Assembly: GCA_964594905.1 (NCBI GenBank)
Contig: CAZQOI010000005.1
Span: 14,585-78,584 of the forward strand
DNA: 64,000 nucleotides
Source of the DNA: Granulosicoccus sp964594905
Lineage (GTDB): Bacteria > Pseudomonadota > Gammaproteobacteria > Granulosicoccales > Granulosicoccaceae
Direction: 5' to 3'
The notes below the pieces were generated by a model that did not search any database, had not been told where the DNA came from, and saw only the letters and a list, made by a program, of their open reading frames with translations. Position numbers and translations under genes: made by a program. Below are positions 1 to 15,000 of this stretch, piece after piece (positions within the stretch are counted from its first letter, which is position 1; each line of letters starts with the position of its first letter).

Positions 1-2
1 GT

Positions 3-3000
3 ATTGCTCAGGCATCCAATCCACCTTCAAGTACTCCGGACGACAGTGGTGGTGCTCCACCAACGAACACGTCGTCACTTTCCACTGCGGCTTTTAGTGT
101 TTTGCTCGCAGCAGATACTGATGGTGATGGTGTTGTTAATAGTGCTGACGTTGATGATGACAACGACGGAATTTTGGATGTTACAGAAGGGCTTGTCGAA
201 GCGACCAATACTATTCGTGATACTGACCTGGATGGAATCGGTGATCACCTTGATATTGACAGTGACGACGATGGCATTACAGACAACGTCGAAGCGCAAG
301 CAACCGATGCTTACATTGCACCTTCGGGAACGCGCAACACGATTGTTGATGCTAACGATGATGGGTTGGACGACCGATACGATACCCGCTCCATATTTAA
401 TGGAGGCGTCGGACTGTCGGCAAGTGATCCTGATGCTACGACGACTGAGGCATTAATCTCCCCGGTTGATACCGATGGTTTGAGTGGCGCTGACTATATT
501 GATCCCGACTCGGACAACGACGGCATCGCCGATGTTGCTGAGAGAGGAGATGGACAAGGTTCAACTTACACACCAACCGATACCGATGGAGATGGACTCG
601 CCGATGTCTTCGAAGGCGTCGCGATTGTCGATCCGTTTGATGTTAATGACGAAAATGTGTCAACTCCAAATGGCAACTCTGTTGGGGGGCTCAGTGAGTA
701 TGATCTCGCAGCGGATTCTCAGCTGGCGAGCGATTTATCTAACGTTGATCCACTGACTATTGATCTCGATTTCCGCGATGCGGACACAGACAATGATGGG
801 ATCTTAGTCACAGATGATATCGATGATGACAATGATGGCATTTTAGATACCATCGAAAAAGACGCGATGCAAGTAATCATCGCTCCAACTGCTAGCACCA
901 CTACAGGAAACTTCACAGCACACGGGCAGGCCAACAGCGTTACCTTTAGCGCATCGGCTGGTGGTTCAGCTAGTGCAACCTCAAGCGCCCTTTTCAGCTT
1001 TAACGAACATGCCGCGGTAGGGGCGCTTCATACATTTGACTTTGTTCAATCTGTTGACGAAGTCGATCTTGCGTTTGCCAATATCCATCAAAATGCCGTT
1101 ATGGGCAATTTCTCGGTGGTGTATGAGGATGGTTTAACGGCATCGAATCTCGATGTAACGATATCGACACTGCCCGCTGGTACCGGACTGACAGCAGGTG
1201 ACATGATAATCAAAACAACCGTTGGTGGATCCATTGGGGTTACCGATGGTACGCCAGGTAATGGTTCGACCATTCCGGAGCAAGGCTCCGGTCTGGTGAC
1301 ACTACTTGGTCTTGTTGACGGTAAGAGAATTAAATCAGTTTCGTGGGAGCTGTTGGCAAGGCATACGGCCAGTGCATCTGCCAACGTAATACCGATTGCG
1401 ACGGTCTATCGAGATACAGATAACGATGGTGTTCAGGATCATCTGGATATTGACAGCGACAACGATGGCATAACTGACAACGTAGAAGCGCAAACAACCG
1501 CTAACTACATTGCGCCAAGTGGGATAGGTGGAACAGCTGCGTTTGTCGACACTAATCAAGATGGTCTTGACGATAGCTTCGATACCGGGATTACAACAAT
1601 AGGGGCCACCACCGGTCATGTCGCCGACGGCTTAACTCCGGTAGATACTGACAGCGCGTTAGCTTCAACCGATACAACACCAGACTATCTGGACACTGAC
1701 AGCGATAACGACGGTACTGATGATGCGGCTGAAGCCGGTCACGGCCAGCTCATTCAGACAGGAATGTCTGATGCAACGACTGATGCCGATGGCGATGGTT
1801 TATTCGATGTGTTTGAAGGCAACAACACTGCAGATGGGCTTGATGTCAACGATGAGAATGTTGATGCGGCAGGTGAGTTTACGTTAAGCGATACTGACGG
1901 TGACGTTAACACCGGTCGTGGCAATGCGGATCCTCTGAATGTTGACTACGACTTCCGTGAATTGCTTGATACCGATGGCGACAATATAGCCGACGTCTTT
2001 GATATCGACGATGACAATGATGGCATTATCGATACCGTTGAGCAGACCACCATTGAATCAGATCAGTTCGATTTTTCTGACCCAGTCTGGTCCAACGTTC
2101 GTTATGACATCGACGGTTCTACGGCACGATGGACTAATGACATTAACAACAATGCAGCACCTGATGGCACATTAGTACGCTCACTGTCCGGGTTGAATTC
2201 ACTGCCGACTGTGACCGTCGGTGGCGTAGACTATGTGCAGTTGAACTACGAATTCATGCCTGAGCGGGAACCAGGTTCATCCAATTTTAATCACCGTCTT
2301 GCGCTCGGATCGACAATATTTCATCAGATCCGCGTATTGGCGAACAGCGGTAATGTGCTTGCAGCCGACAATCAGGCGTTGAATGGTGCGATTTTTACCG
2401 CACACTCAGCAACCAGTTTGGCAAACAACGAATTCTCGACCATTCAGTTGTTGGTTCCAACCTCCCTAGTCACTTCTGACACAATGAACTTCACTGCGTC
2501 GGTGGTTAACAACAACGGCAGTCCGCTTCCGAGAAACAACTATTCAATGCGGAATTTCGCATTCGTAGTTGACTCAGATCAAGACAACGCTCAGAACTAC
2601 CTGGACATTGACAGCGACAACGACGGTATTACCGATAACGTCGAAGCCCAAACCACAGCTGGCTACATCGCACCCAGCGGTACCGGTGCTCATGGTGATG
2701 CGGGTGGCTTTGTTGATGCAAACAGCGATGGCTTAGACGACAAACTCGATGTCGGCGGTATCGGTGGCGCGACGCCCGGCGTCGGATTGACGCCAGTCGA
2801 TACTGATGGCAATGCCACAGAAAATAGGCCGGACTACGTTGACTTAGACAGTGACGACGACCTCATTGAGGATGCTGCCGAGCGTGGTACGCCTGGGCCA
2901 GCGACGGCACAGACAGGAGTAACGTCTGATGCGAGCAGCGACAGCGACGGCGACGGGCTGCTTGATATCTTTGAAGGTAGTGATCCTGGTGACACGACCG

Positions 3001-6000
3001 ACGGTTTTGATGTTAACGATGAAAACCTTGATGCGGCTGGCGACTTCGCACTGGCCGATACAGATAACGACACAGCTGCTGATGGCAACGATGCGGGGCC
3101 CACTGCAGTCGATCTGGACTATCGCGATGCGGTTACGGCGATCGATGATGTAATCAGTACACCAGAAGAAACTGCGATTGGGTTTAACCCATTGTTGGTT
3201 AACACCAATGGCGCCGACGTCAATCCAAATCCTGATACCACCGATGCGGTGACGATTACCACGCTACCCACGCCAGCTCAAGGCACGCTGACTTATATCC
3301 CAACTGGTACCACAACTGCTGTCGCAGTTTCCACCACTGTTGGACTCTCAACAGCAGAGGCAGCGACGCTTGAATTCACCCCAGCTACTGACTTTAATGG
3401 CACGGTGACTCTGGACTACACGTTGCAGGCCGCCGATGGCACCAGCGAAGATGCGCAAATCACTATCAATGTAACCGCAGTTAACGATGCACCATTATTA
3501 GATCTGAACAGTGCTGCCAGTGCAGGTGATACTGATCGAGACTGGGAAGCCGACTGGGTAGAAGGCAGCGCACCGATATCCATACTGGATACTGATAGTG
3601 GCGTGTTCGATCTGGACGACACCGACTTGGAGTCGGCTACAGTGACCTTCACTAATCCACAGATCGATGATGTGCTTACGATCGGCACTGTCGAGGTCTT
3701 TAACAACGGTAACGTAGTAACCGGTTCGGTCACCAATGGCAATCTGACTTACACGATTTCGCAGGACCTGAGCGGTAACCCGATCATCGCGATCAACGGT
3801 ACCGATTCACTGGTCAACTACGCGGATGCGCTGGAAGCGATTCAATTCAGCAACAACGCCCAAACTCCGTCTACAACAGACCGAGTGTTTACATTGGTAG
3901 TGAACGATGGAGACGACGACAGTAACATCGCCACCTCTACCATTAGTGTGAAGCTGGACACCGACGCCGATGGCGTAATCGATGAGATCGATATTGATGA
4001 CGACAACGATGGCATTGTCGATTGGAAAGAAGGCTATGCTGATGTCATTCACAGCGTAGATTCCAATGGTGTTGCAACGACAATCACAACAAATTTCGCG
4101 GATACGATTAGCGCACATCAAGATGGCACGCTACTGGGCATAGGTCGTTTCGCCAACAATGCATTGAGTTACCGGGTGGATGGCAACGTCGTCATACGTG
4201 ATCGATTTGATGGTAGTGCTGATATTACCCTAACCAACGTGACTCAAACGGTAGCTGCACATAACAGTGGCACATTGCTGGGCGCGATACATTCCAATGG
4301 CCTGGGCGACTTCAGCTACTACGTGGATGGTACTACAGTCAGTCGCGAGTTTCTGAGCAACGGCGCGATTGCTACTTTTAACGCGGCGAATGTCACCAAC
4401 ACACTAGCGGCGCACCAGGCAGGAACCCTGTTAGGTGTCGTCTTTGGTAACAACGCAGCGTTCAATGACGTAAGTTATTGGCTCGATGACGATACGATTC
4501 GCTTTGAGCGCCTGCAAACCGGCCAAACCGGTGTGTTCGCCGGTGCCAATGCGTCACAAATTATTGAAGCGCACCACAACAGAAGTCTGCTAGGGATCGG
4601 AGCGTCCGGTACCACCGTGTATGGCTACTTCCTTGAGCCAGCGGATACCGATGGTGATGGAATCATCGACATGTTGGACATCGACTCTGACAACGATGGC
4701 ATAACTGATAACGTTGAAGCGCAGAGTACAGTGGGTTATATCGCACCGAGTGGTACTGGCGCCCATGGCGGCGCTGGTGGCTTCGTTGATGCGAACAGCG
4801 ATGGCCTTGACGACAAACTGGATGTAGGTGGTATCGGAGGCACACTTCCGGGTGTTGGACTGACGCCAGTCGATACCGATGGCAACGCGCTTGAAGACAC
4901 GCCCGATTTCTTAGACTTAGACAGTGACGACGACGGCATTGAGGATGCTGCAGAACGTGGCACGCCGGGTCCGGCAACGGCACAAACCGGTGTTGTCTCA
5001 GATGCAAGCACCGACTCTGATGGCGACGGATTGCTCGATGTGTTTGAAGGCAGCGACACCACAGACGATTTCGACGTTAACGATGAAAATCTTGACAGTG
5101 CTGGAGAATTCACGCTCTCGGATACCGATACAGACGTGAACGGTGGTCGTGCTAACGCCGACCCACTCAATGTTGACTATGACTTCCGCGAAGCGTTAGA
5201 CACCGACAGCGATAACGTTCATGATCTGCAGGACATCGACGACGACAACGACGGCATTCTCGATGTTCAAGAATCATTCTTCACCGATTCGATTGGAGCA
5301 ACCAACAATAGTGGCGGTGGAACGGGCCCTCAAGGGGTCAATCTGCCTGTCTTTACTGCGCCGGCAACCGGCACTTACACGTTCGTCCATTCCGGGACGG
5401 TCACTTCGGGTTCAGCCGGGCTTTGGGTCGGTACAACCGTGGGTGCCAACAACGTGTTCAGTGGAGCGAGTCCCACAAGATTAACTACCACTATTGCTGA
5501 GAAAGTGCATCAAATCACGTTGACTGCAGGAGTCGACTATTACTTCAGACTCTTCGCAGGTGGTGGTGGTAGCGCCACTAGCAGTAGCTTAACGGTTCAA
5601 CTTGATTCCGATCTCGATGGAGTCTTTAACCATCTTGACATCGACTCAGACAACGACGGCATAACCGATAACGTTGAGGCACAAACCACGGCAGGTTATA
5701 TCGCGCCGAGCGGCACTGGTGGCCATGGTGGAGCGGGTGGTTTCGTTGATGCAAATGGTGATGGGCTGGACGATAACTTCGATGCCGGTGTCATTGGTGG
5801 TGGCGCTGCGACAAGTATCGGCCTAACTCTGGTCGATACCGATGGCAATATCACTGAAGATACGCCAGATTATTTAGATCTAGACAGTGACGACGACGGC
5901 ATCGAGGATGCTGCCGAGCGTGGCACGACTGGACCTGCGACGGCACAAACCAGTGTTGTTTCTGATGCAAGCTCCGACGCCGATGGCGACGGGCTGCTCG

Positions 6001-9000
6001 ATGTGTTTGAAGGCGCGGATGCCGGCGACACCACCGACGGTTTTGATGTAAACGATGAAAATCTGAACGCGGCTGGTGAATTCACTTTAACCGATACCGA
6101 CGCCGATGTTAACGCCGGACGAGCCAACGCGTTACCGTTAACGACCGATTACGATTGGCGCGAAGATCATCCACCGATGATCGATCTGAATTCGGCAAGC
6201 AGCGCTACCGATTCCGATCTGGACTTTGCTACTACGTATACTGAAGGTTCCGCTGCGGTAGCAGTCGCAGACACCAATGCTGGGGTTAGTGACCTATCTG
6301 AAGATGATATCGTGGAACTGTCAATCACCGTGGCAGGCAATGTCAACGGCGCTAATGAAATCGTGAACGTCAATGGCGTTTCCATTCCACTTAACGCGAA
6401 TGCGAGCGACACCACAACCACTATAAATGGTGTAGCGGTAACTATTACCTACACAGCTGCAAGCGGTGTAGTCACGGTTGTACCGACTGATGGTGTAACG
6501 CCTTTGGATGATTCGGCTCTGGCTGCTGTCATCGCTGGTATTACCTATGAAAATGTAGATCCTACACCCACAATTGGTAATCGTACGCTGACATTCAGTG
6601 CAACTGATACACGAAATACAACTAGTGCACCTGCAGTGGCTACCGTTACCGTGGCGCTTGATGATGCAATGGCTGAATGGTCAATCGCAGCATCAGCCAG
6701 CGATGTTGACGAGGGTAATTCCACAACTTACACAGTCACCCTTGATAACGCATTGTTGCAAAGCGGTGAGACTGCCCAGGTTAATTTGAGCCTGAATGAT
6801 GATGATACCAGTAGTAGTGACTATGCAAGCTTTAGTACGGCAGTTAACAACGCTGTAAATGCCTATAACGCGGGGACTGATCCTGGCAGCTTAAGCTGGA
6901 ACGGCACGACTCTGGTCTTCACTAGCGACGATACCGGTCCGATGGGTGACTTGGACATCGTGCTAATGGCATCTACCGACAGCTTGGTAGAAGGCCCTGA
7001 AGATTACACGATCGTACTCGACACTCCTGCCAGTACGACAGGTGAGTCAATTGGTGTAGACACTCTTGCTAGCAGTGTCACTACAACTATTAACGATATC
7101 GTTGCGCCGGCGGATATTGCGGAGTGGTCAATTAACGGCCCCGCAACTGGTGCTGAGGGCACAACGGCTCAGTACACGATTTCATTAAGTGGGTCTTTTG
7201 GCTCAGGTGAAATTGTCACTATCGATATAGGTCTCACTGAAACTGACACAAGTAGCAGTGACTACGAGAATTTCCTAACGGCAGTTGCTGATGCAGTGGC
7301 ATTGGATCCAGCTATCACATTTGACCCTGTTGCAGGTACTTTGAGTTACTTGTCACCCAGTGATGGATCGTTGATGAGCGATATTGTTATCGACCTTGAT
7401 CTAGAGGATGACTCATTCATTGAAGGTGATGAAGACTATTCAATCGATCTAAGCAATGCAGCTTCATCCACGGGCGCTACGGTTAGTGTCGATACTGCCG
7501 CTGCCGTTGTGACCACCACGATATTGGATGTTGAGCAACCCTCGGGTGATCCAGATGGCCCAGTGGAATGGTCAATCACGGGTGATCAATCTATCGATGA
7601 AGCAGACCAGGCGAGCTACACACTAGCGCTATCTGGAAGCTACGGCATGGGCACTCAAGTATCTGTGGTCGTCAGTCTGATGGATCTCGATACTAGTAAC
7701 CTGGATTACGCAAGCTTAGATTCTGCGATAGCAGCTGCCACCGCAGGGCGTGCAGATATTAGTTACGACTCAGCGACTAACACAATAACTTGGACCTCCG
7801 CTTCAGACGGCGCATCGATGATGCCGTTGACTTTCGAAGTTCCGATTATTGATGATGCACTAATTGAAGGTCAGGAAGACTATCAGGTCGTCCTGTCACT
7901 CCCAGCAAATGGCATTGACATCACACCGACAATCGGCGCTAACGGCAGTGTCACAACCACGATAGACGATACTCAGGCAGCGGGTGGTCCAGCTGACGGG
8001 CCAGCTGAATGGTCTGTTCTTGGAACCGCTGAAGTGAACGAAGGCGCAAATGCTTCGTACACCGTGTCACTCGGTGGTCTGTATCAGTCAGGTGAAAAAG
8101 TGTCAGTCACCCTGGCACTCACTGATGACACAACGGTGCCTGCTGATTACAACAGTTGGGTGGCAGCGGTTCAAGCTGCAGTCAGTGCGAATCCTGATGT
8201 CATCTTTGATGCAACCACAGGTCTCTTGACCTATACAGCACCGAGTGATGGCGCAGCAATGACACCGCTTGTTATCAGTCTTACGGCAGTAGCGGACAAC
8301 GTTATTGAAAACCGTGAAGAGTTTGATGTATCTCTAGCTACTCCAACTAGCACAACAGATGTTGTTTCTACGATAAGCACATCTGCAGGTACCGTGACCA
8401 CCATCATCAATGGTCCACCGGTGCCAGAGGACGATATCAACGTGACCACGATCAATACCTCGGTCAGTGGCAGTGTGTTGGATAACGATACAGATCCTGA
8501 CGGCGAAGTGTTGTCAGTATCACAAGTCGATGGTAACCCAATTGGCGCGCCCATTTTAACGACTAATGGTGTGGTAGTGATGGCCGCAGACGGCACCTAC
8601 ACCTACACGCCGAACGCGGGATTTATCGGTACCGATACCTTTGACTATGAAGTTTGCGATGCCTCAGGTAACTGTGTAACTGCGAGTGTTTCTATCGCTG
8701 TCACCGATCCTGCGAATCCTGCTAACACATCGCCTTATGCGATGGATGATAACTTCACCACGTTTAGTGATCCTGCAAACCCTGTGACCTTAATGGGGTC
8801 AGTACTGGGTAACGACAGTGATCCAAATGGTGACGTTCTTGAAGTCAGCATGGCAGGAGGTGTTGCACCGGGCACATCGTTTACAACAGTGAACGGCGGT
8901 ACCGTTACGGTCAATGCCAATGGCACATTTGATTACACACCAGCGCCAGGTTTTGTTGGTGACGACACCTTTGATTACACCGCAATTGACCCGGCCGGCA

Positions 9001-12000
9001 ATTCAGATATTGCGACCGTCACGATCACCGTCTACCCAGACCCTGATCCATTGGTCAATGATAATCCGGATGCCAATGATGATGTCACAACAACACAGAT
9101 GAATACATCTGTCAGTGGCAACGCGCTGATAAATGATGCAGATGCCAATCTGGATTCCATTGTGGTCATATCGCTGGACGGAGCCGCAGTACCACAAATT
9201 GGCAGTGCCTCGGTTGCGACACCTAACGGCGGTGTACTTGAGTTATTCGCTAATGGTGATTACACCTACGTTCCAGCCAGTGACTTTGTTGGTACTGAAA
9301 CTATTCAGTACACCATTGGCGATGGAAATGGCGGCTATGATACAGCAACCATTTTTCTGTCAGTAGTTGACTTACCTCCTCAGCCTGAAGACGACATCAA
9401 TACCACGTCTGTCAATGTACCAGTCAGCGGGGAAGTGTTGATCAATGATCTGAGTGAACTTGGTGATGATCTGGTGATCGGAGACGGTAGTGGAAATCCG
9501 ATTGCGGGTCCCACCGTCTTAGCAACTGCTCTTGGTGGTCAGCTGTTAATCAATCCTGATGGTACGTACACCTATACGCCACCGAACAACACAACCGGTG
9601 AAGATTCCATCACGCTTGAGGTATGTGATGAAAATGGTAACTGTGCAGACAGTGAACTGACGATTGACATTGTTGATTCAACTGCAAATGCGCTGAATAC
9701 ACCACCTGTTGCCAATGACGATAGCTTTGTTCTTGAGCTCGATCAATCGGTTACATCAACCCTGGTCGGTAATGATGGTGATCCTGATGATGATGTGATT
9801 ACCGTCGTTGATCCAGTCACAGGAATTGCTGCCACCGGACCAGTGACAGTTACGACCGCACAAGGCGGTACAGTTGTTATTCAAACTAATGGAACCTTCA
9901 CCTACACCCCTGCAATCGGTTTTCTAGGTGAAGATACGTTTGACTACAGCGTTATCGATCCTAATGGTGATTCGGATAATGCAACTGTCTCACTGACAGT
10001 GCTGGCAGATCCTGATCCTATAGCGAACGATGTACCTGATGCTAACGACGACAGCCTCATCACGCAGATGAACACACCATTGACGGGTTCCGCACTCGAC
10101 AATGATACTGATATCAACAATGATGGCCTGGTTGTAAGTTCAATCAATGGAATCGGCTTTACGGGTAGCTTTACCGTAACCACTGCCAGTGGCGGTACGT
10201 TGCAAATATTTGATAGTGGTGCCTATATTTACACACCAGCGAACGACTTTGTCGGGCATGAGAGTGTTGAGTACGCGATAAGCGATGGCAATGGCGGTAC
10301 TGATATCGCGACGATCTATCTGAACGTATTTGATCTACCACCACAGGCGGAGGACGATATTAATGTCACGTCTGTCAATCAGTCGGTTGATGGGAATGTG
10401 CTTCTTAATGATACCAGTGAGCCGAACGATGACCTGGTGATCGGCGATGGCAGTGGCAACCCGATCACAAGCGCTGTCACCATGACTACTAGTCAAGGTG
10501 GCACTCTGGTGATTAATCCAGATGGCACTTACGACTACACACCAGCAACTGGTTTCTCTGGCGAAGACTCAATCATCCTTGAAGTGTGTGATGAGAATGG
10601 GAACTGTGTAGATAGCGAATTGACGATTGATGTCATCGACTCAACGGCTAATTTGCAGAACACACCACCAGTAGCAGGTGATGACAACTTTGTCTCACTT
10701 AAAGATCAACCTCTGACATCAACGTTGGTGGGTAATGATGGAGATCCTGACGGTGATGTGATCGAGGTGGTTGATCCGCTGACCGGCAATGCTGCTACCG
10801 CGCCTGTGACTGTGGTTACTGCACAAGGTGGCACAGTTGTTATCCAGATCAACGGGACATTTACTTATACGCCTCCAAGCAATTTCGCAGGTGCTGACAC
10901 ATTTGACTACAGCATTGTTGATCCTTCAGGGGATTCAGACAACGCCACAGTCACATTGACAGTCATGGGTGATCCTGATCCGACTGTGAACGATGATCCG
11001 GATGCGAATGATGATGCTGCAGTGACCACTGCTAATACCGTGGTCTCAGGGAACACGCTTGATAATGACACTGATCTGAATGCCGATACGTTAACGGTCA
11101 CATCGATTGCGGGGACCTCGGTACCGGCCAACGGTAGCACCACGGTAACTACGCCTAATGGTGGCACAGTTGAGATTTTTGATGACGGCAGTTACACGTA
11201 CACACCTGCCAACGGTTTCTTTGGTGCGGAAAATCTCGAATACAGCATAGCTGATGGCAATGGAGGCACTGATACGGCAACCTTGTATCTGACTGCGGTT
11301 CCAACGCCACCACACGTGACTGACGATATCAACGTCACAACGGTAGATACGCCAGTTAGTGGAAATGTTCTGACTAGTGATTATTCAGAGTTGGGATTAA
11401 CATTAACGGTAAGTGACGGTAGCGGCGCTCCGTTGGCAGCGGCCACAACGTTGACGACAGATCAAGGTGGAACCTTGGTGATCAACCCTGATGGCAGTTA
11501 CATCTATACACCTGCTGCAGGATATGTGGGTAATGACACGGTCACTCTGGAAATATGCGACAGTATTGGTGGATGCATTGACAGTGTTCTGTCAATCGAT
11601 GTATCCGATCCGATCGCAAACGCCGATAACACACCACCTATCGCAGGTGATGATCATTTTGAAGCGTTTACGGGTCAAACTATCAATTCTGCTCTTTTCG
11701 GTAACGATGGAGACCCTGATGGTGATGTGATCACTTTAGTTGATCCTGCCACAGGTTTAGCTACCAGCGCGCCTGTCACGCTGACTACTACACAAGGTGG
11801 CACAGTAGTTATTCAGCCGGACGGTACATTTAGCTATACACCGGCTGTGGGCTTCACGGGTGTCGATAGTTTCGACTACAGCGTCATAGACCCTTCAAAT
11901 GCTACTGACGATGCCACAGTCACACTGAGTATTTCGAATGATCCGAATCCGTTAGCCAACGATCGGCCAACGGCGACGGACGATACGTCGATCACTCAAA

Positions 12001-15000
12001 TGAATACGCCACAAACTGGCAATGTACTCGACAACGACACAGATCCAAATGGGGATGCATTGAATGTTCTGTCGATCGACGGCACATTAGTACCGACAGG
12101 CGGTGGCGTGATTGTGACGACACCGAATGGCGGCACGGTGGAGATATTTGATGATGGCTCTTATACCTACCAGCCTGCAAATGACTTTGTTGGAACAGAG
12201 CAACTGGTATATACCATTGAGGATGCGAACGGGTTAACCGATGACGCCACACTTATTTTAAGTGTGTTTGACTTGCCGCCGCAGCTTGAAGATGACATCA
12301 ACAATACAACCGTAAATGTTCCTGTCAACGGCAACATACTAACAAATGACAGCAGTGAGCCGAATGATACCTTGAATGTCGGCGATGGCAGCGGCAGCCC
12401 AATTACAACGGCTACCGTTCTGACTACTGATCAGGGCGGTTCCTTAGAGATAAACCCAGACGGTAGTTATGAGTACACACCGCCTGCCGGGTTTACCGGT
12501 GAAGATACCATCACGCTAGAAGTGTGCGATGAAAATGGTAACTGCGAAGAAAGCGAACTGTCTGTCAGCGTTACTGATGTTAATCAAAATACTGCGCCGA
12601 TAGCGCAGGATGATAACTTCACGACACTGAGTGATCCTGCATCACCAATAACCTTGTCGAGTAGTGTGGCGGGTAACGATGGTGATCCTGATGGCGATGT
12701 GATTGCTATATCAGAGATTGATGATGTAGCAGTTACCCCAGGCGTGCCGACTACCATTAGCACGAGCAACGGCGGTACGGTTGTCATTAATAGTGACGGC
12801 ACGTTTGATTACACGCCAGCGCCAGGTTTCATTGGCACTGATACGTTTGACTACAGCATAGTCGATCCGAATGGTGCTAGTGATTCTGCAACTGCAAGCA
12901 TCGATGTACAGCCAGACCCTGATCCGGCTGCCAACAACGATCCGGATGCGAACGATGATTCGGCGATAACACCGAAGAATTCGATTTCAGCAGGAAATCT
13001 GCTTGATAACGACACCGACTCTAATGGTGACACGCTAACAGTCACGTCAATTGACGGCGTGACGGTACCTGTCGCCGGTAGTGTTGTGGTGAGTACGCCC
13101 AACGGCGGTACGCTCGAAGTCTTTGAAAACGGTAGCTACATCTATACACCAGCTAACGATTTCGTGGGCACGGAAACACTCACTTATACGATCAGTGATG
13201 GCAACCTCGGAAGCGATACTGCCACGTTGACCATGTCCACGTTCGACAATCCTCCACAAGCTGAGGATGATTTTATTCTGACTGAATCAGGTCAATCAGT
13301 CGCTGGCAATGTGATTATTAATGACAGCGATCCAAATGATGATGATCTGGATATTGCTTCGATCAACGGTATGCCGGTCAGCGGATCCTTGCCACTAACT
13401 GTGACCGTCAATAATTCGGGCACTGGCAATCCTGTGGGTTCAATCTTGATTGATCCGGAGACTGGCGGTTACACGTTTACACCGACTGATCCTGAATTTA
13501 GTGGTGATATCGAGATTCCCTATGTCGTAGTTGATGAAAGCGGTAATACTGATTCCGCAATCCTGATAATTCATGTCACGGATACAGATGCTCCAGTTGA
13601 TCCTGCTGATCCATCCACGGTGGATAATACGCCGCCGGTGGCAACTGATGATGAGTTCCAGCTTTTTGTAGACAGCACTCTAACATCGAGCGTGATGAGT
13701 AATGATGGTGATCCAGATGGTGATGTGATCACAATTGCAGATACCAGTGGTGTTGCAGCAACCGCACCTCAGACGATAGTGACTGCAGCCGGTGGTACGG
13801 TGGTGCTAAATACTGACGGCACATTTACCTACACACCACCAGCGGGCTATTTAGGTGCTGATAGTTTTGGCTACGGTATCGTTGATCCGAGTGGAGCAAC
13901 CGATTTCGCTGTCGTTGATCTTTTGGTTGACGCGGATCCCGATCCTAACAGCAACGATGATCCAAATGCCGGAAACGATCTAGCGGTTGCGCCGATCGGT
14001 ACTCCTGCAACCGCCATGCTGTTGGACAATGATGTTGATCCGAACAATGATCCATTGACGATCACATCGGTGAATGATGCTGATCCGACGACGGGGCCGA
14101 TAACCATCATTGATCCGACGACAGGTAATCCTGCGGGTTCATTGCTAGTGGATCCAATCACGGGCGAGGCTGTATTTACTCCAGAGCCGGGCTTCACGGG
14201 TACCTTGCAGCTGCCGTACGAGATAGAAGATCCTAGCGGTGCGACTGATACGGGTGTATTAACCATCACGATCGTCGATTCTAATCCTGTTGCAGTAGAT
14301 GACACGAATACGACGGATGTCGGTATGCCAATCATGGGTGATGTGATGCCCAATGACTCGGATGAAAATCCAGCAGATACATTAACGATTCTTGATTCTG
14401 CGGCAGGTTCCGCAGTAACCAGTGCCGTCGTCATCACGTCGACTAATGGTGGCACGGTAGTGATGAACCCAGACGGTACTTATGAGTATACAGCCGCACC
14501 AGGGTTTGCCGGTATCGACACGTTTGACTACGAGATTGTTGACACATTTGGTAAGACTGACGATGCCACAGTCACTATTGAGGTGCGTGGTACCGGTCAG
14601 TGGGCAGTTACTGGGCCGAGCGACGTTGTCGAAGGTAACGCTCCGCAATTCCTTGTATCACTAACCGGAATCTACGGTAGTGGCGAGGAAATTTCGGTAG
14701 ATCTTGGTCTCGATGATATTGGCACTAGCGACGCTGATCGCGCTGACTTTATCACTGCTGTTCAAGCATCGGTTGCCAACAATCCGGATGTCACTTTCGA
14801 CCCCGTCACTGGTGTACTGACTTACACCGCTCCGAGTAATGGTGCTTCGATGACTGATCTTGTGATAGATCTCCCGATCATTGACGATGGCATTATTGAG
14901 GGACCGGAAGACTTTATCGTTTCACTTGAAAACGCTAGTTCGTCAACCGGCGGTAACGTGAGTGTCGATTCGACTGGTATGTCTGTCATGACTACCATCG

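Noticed and set aside
4..456. ORF of 150 codons in another frame at the window start
   Set aside because: It lies inside the giant gene, whose frame is continuous from base 3 and has clear repeat motifs; this frame has none.
13871..14455. Antisense ORF of 194 codons in the giant gene
   Set aside because: Low-complexity composition mirrors the Asp/Thr-rich codons of the sense strand; no start signal or family resemblance.
8420..14590. Regular DNA repeats that could suggest a CRISPR or satellite
   Set aside because: Units are about 966 bp, stay in frame and encode recognisable protein domains; there are no short identical repeats with unique spacers.
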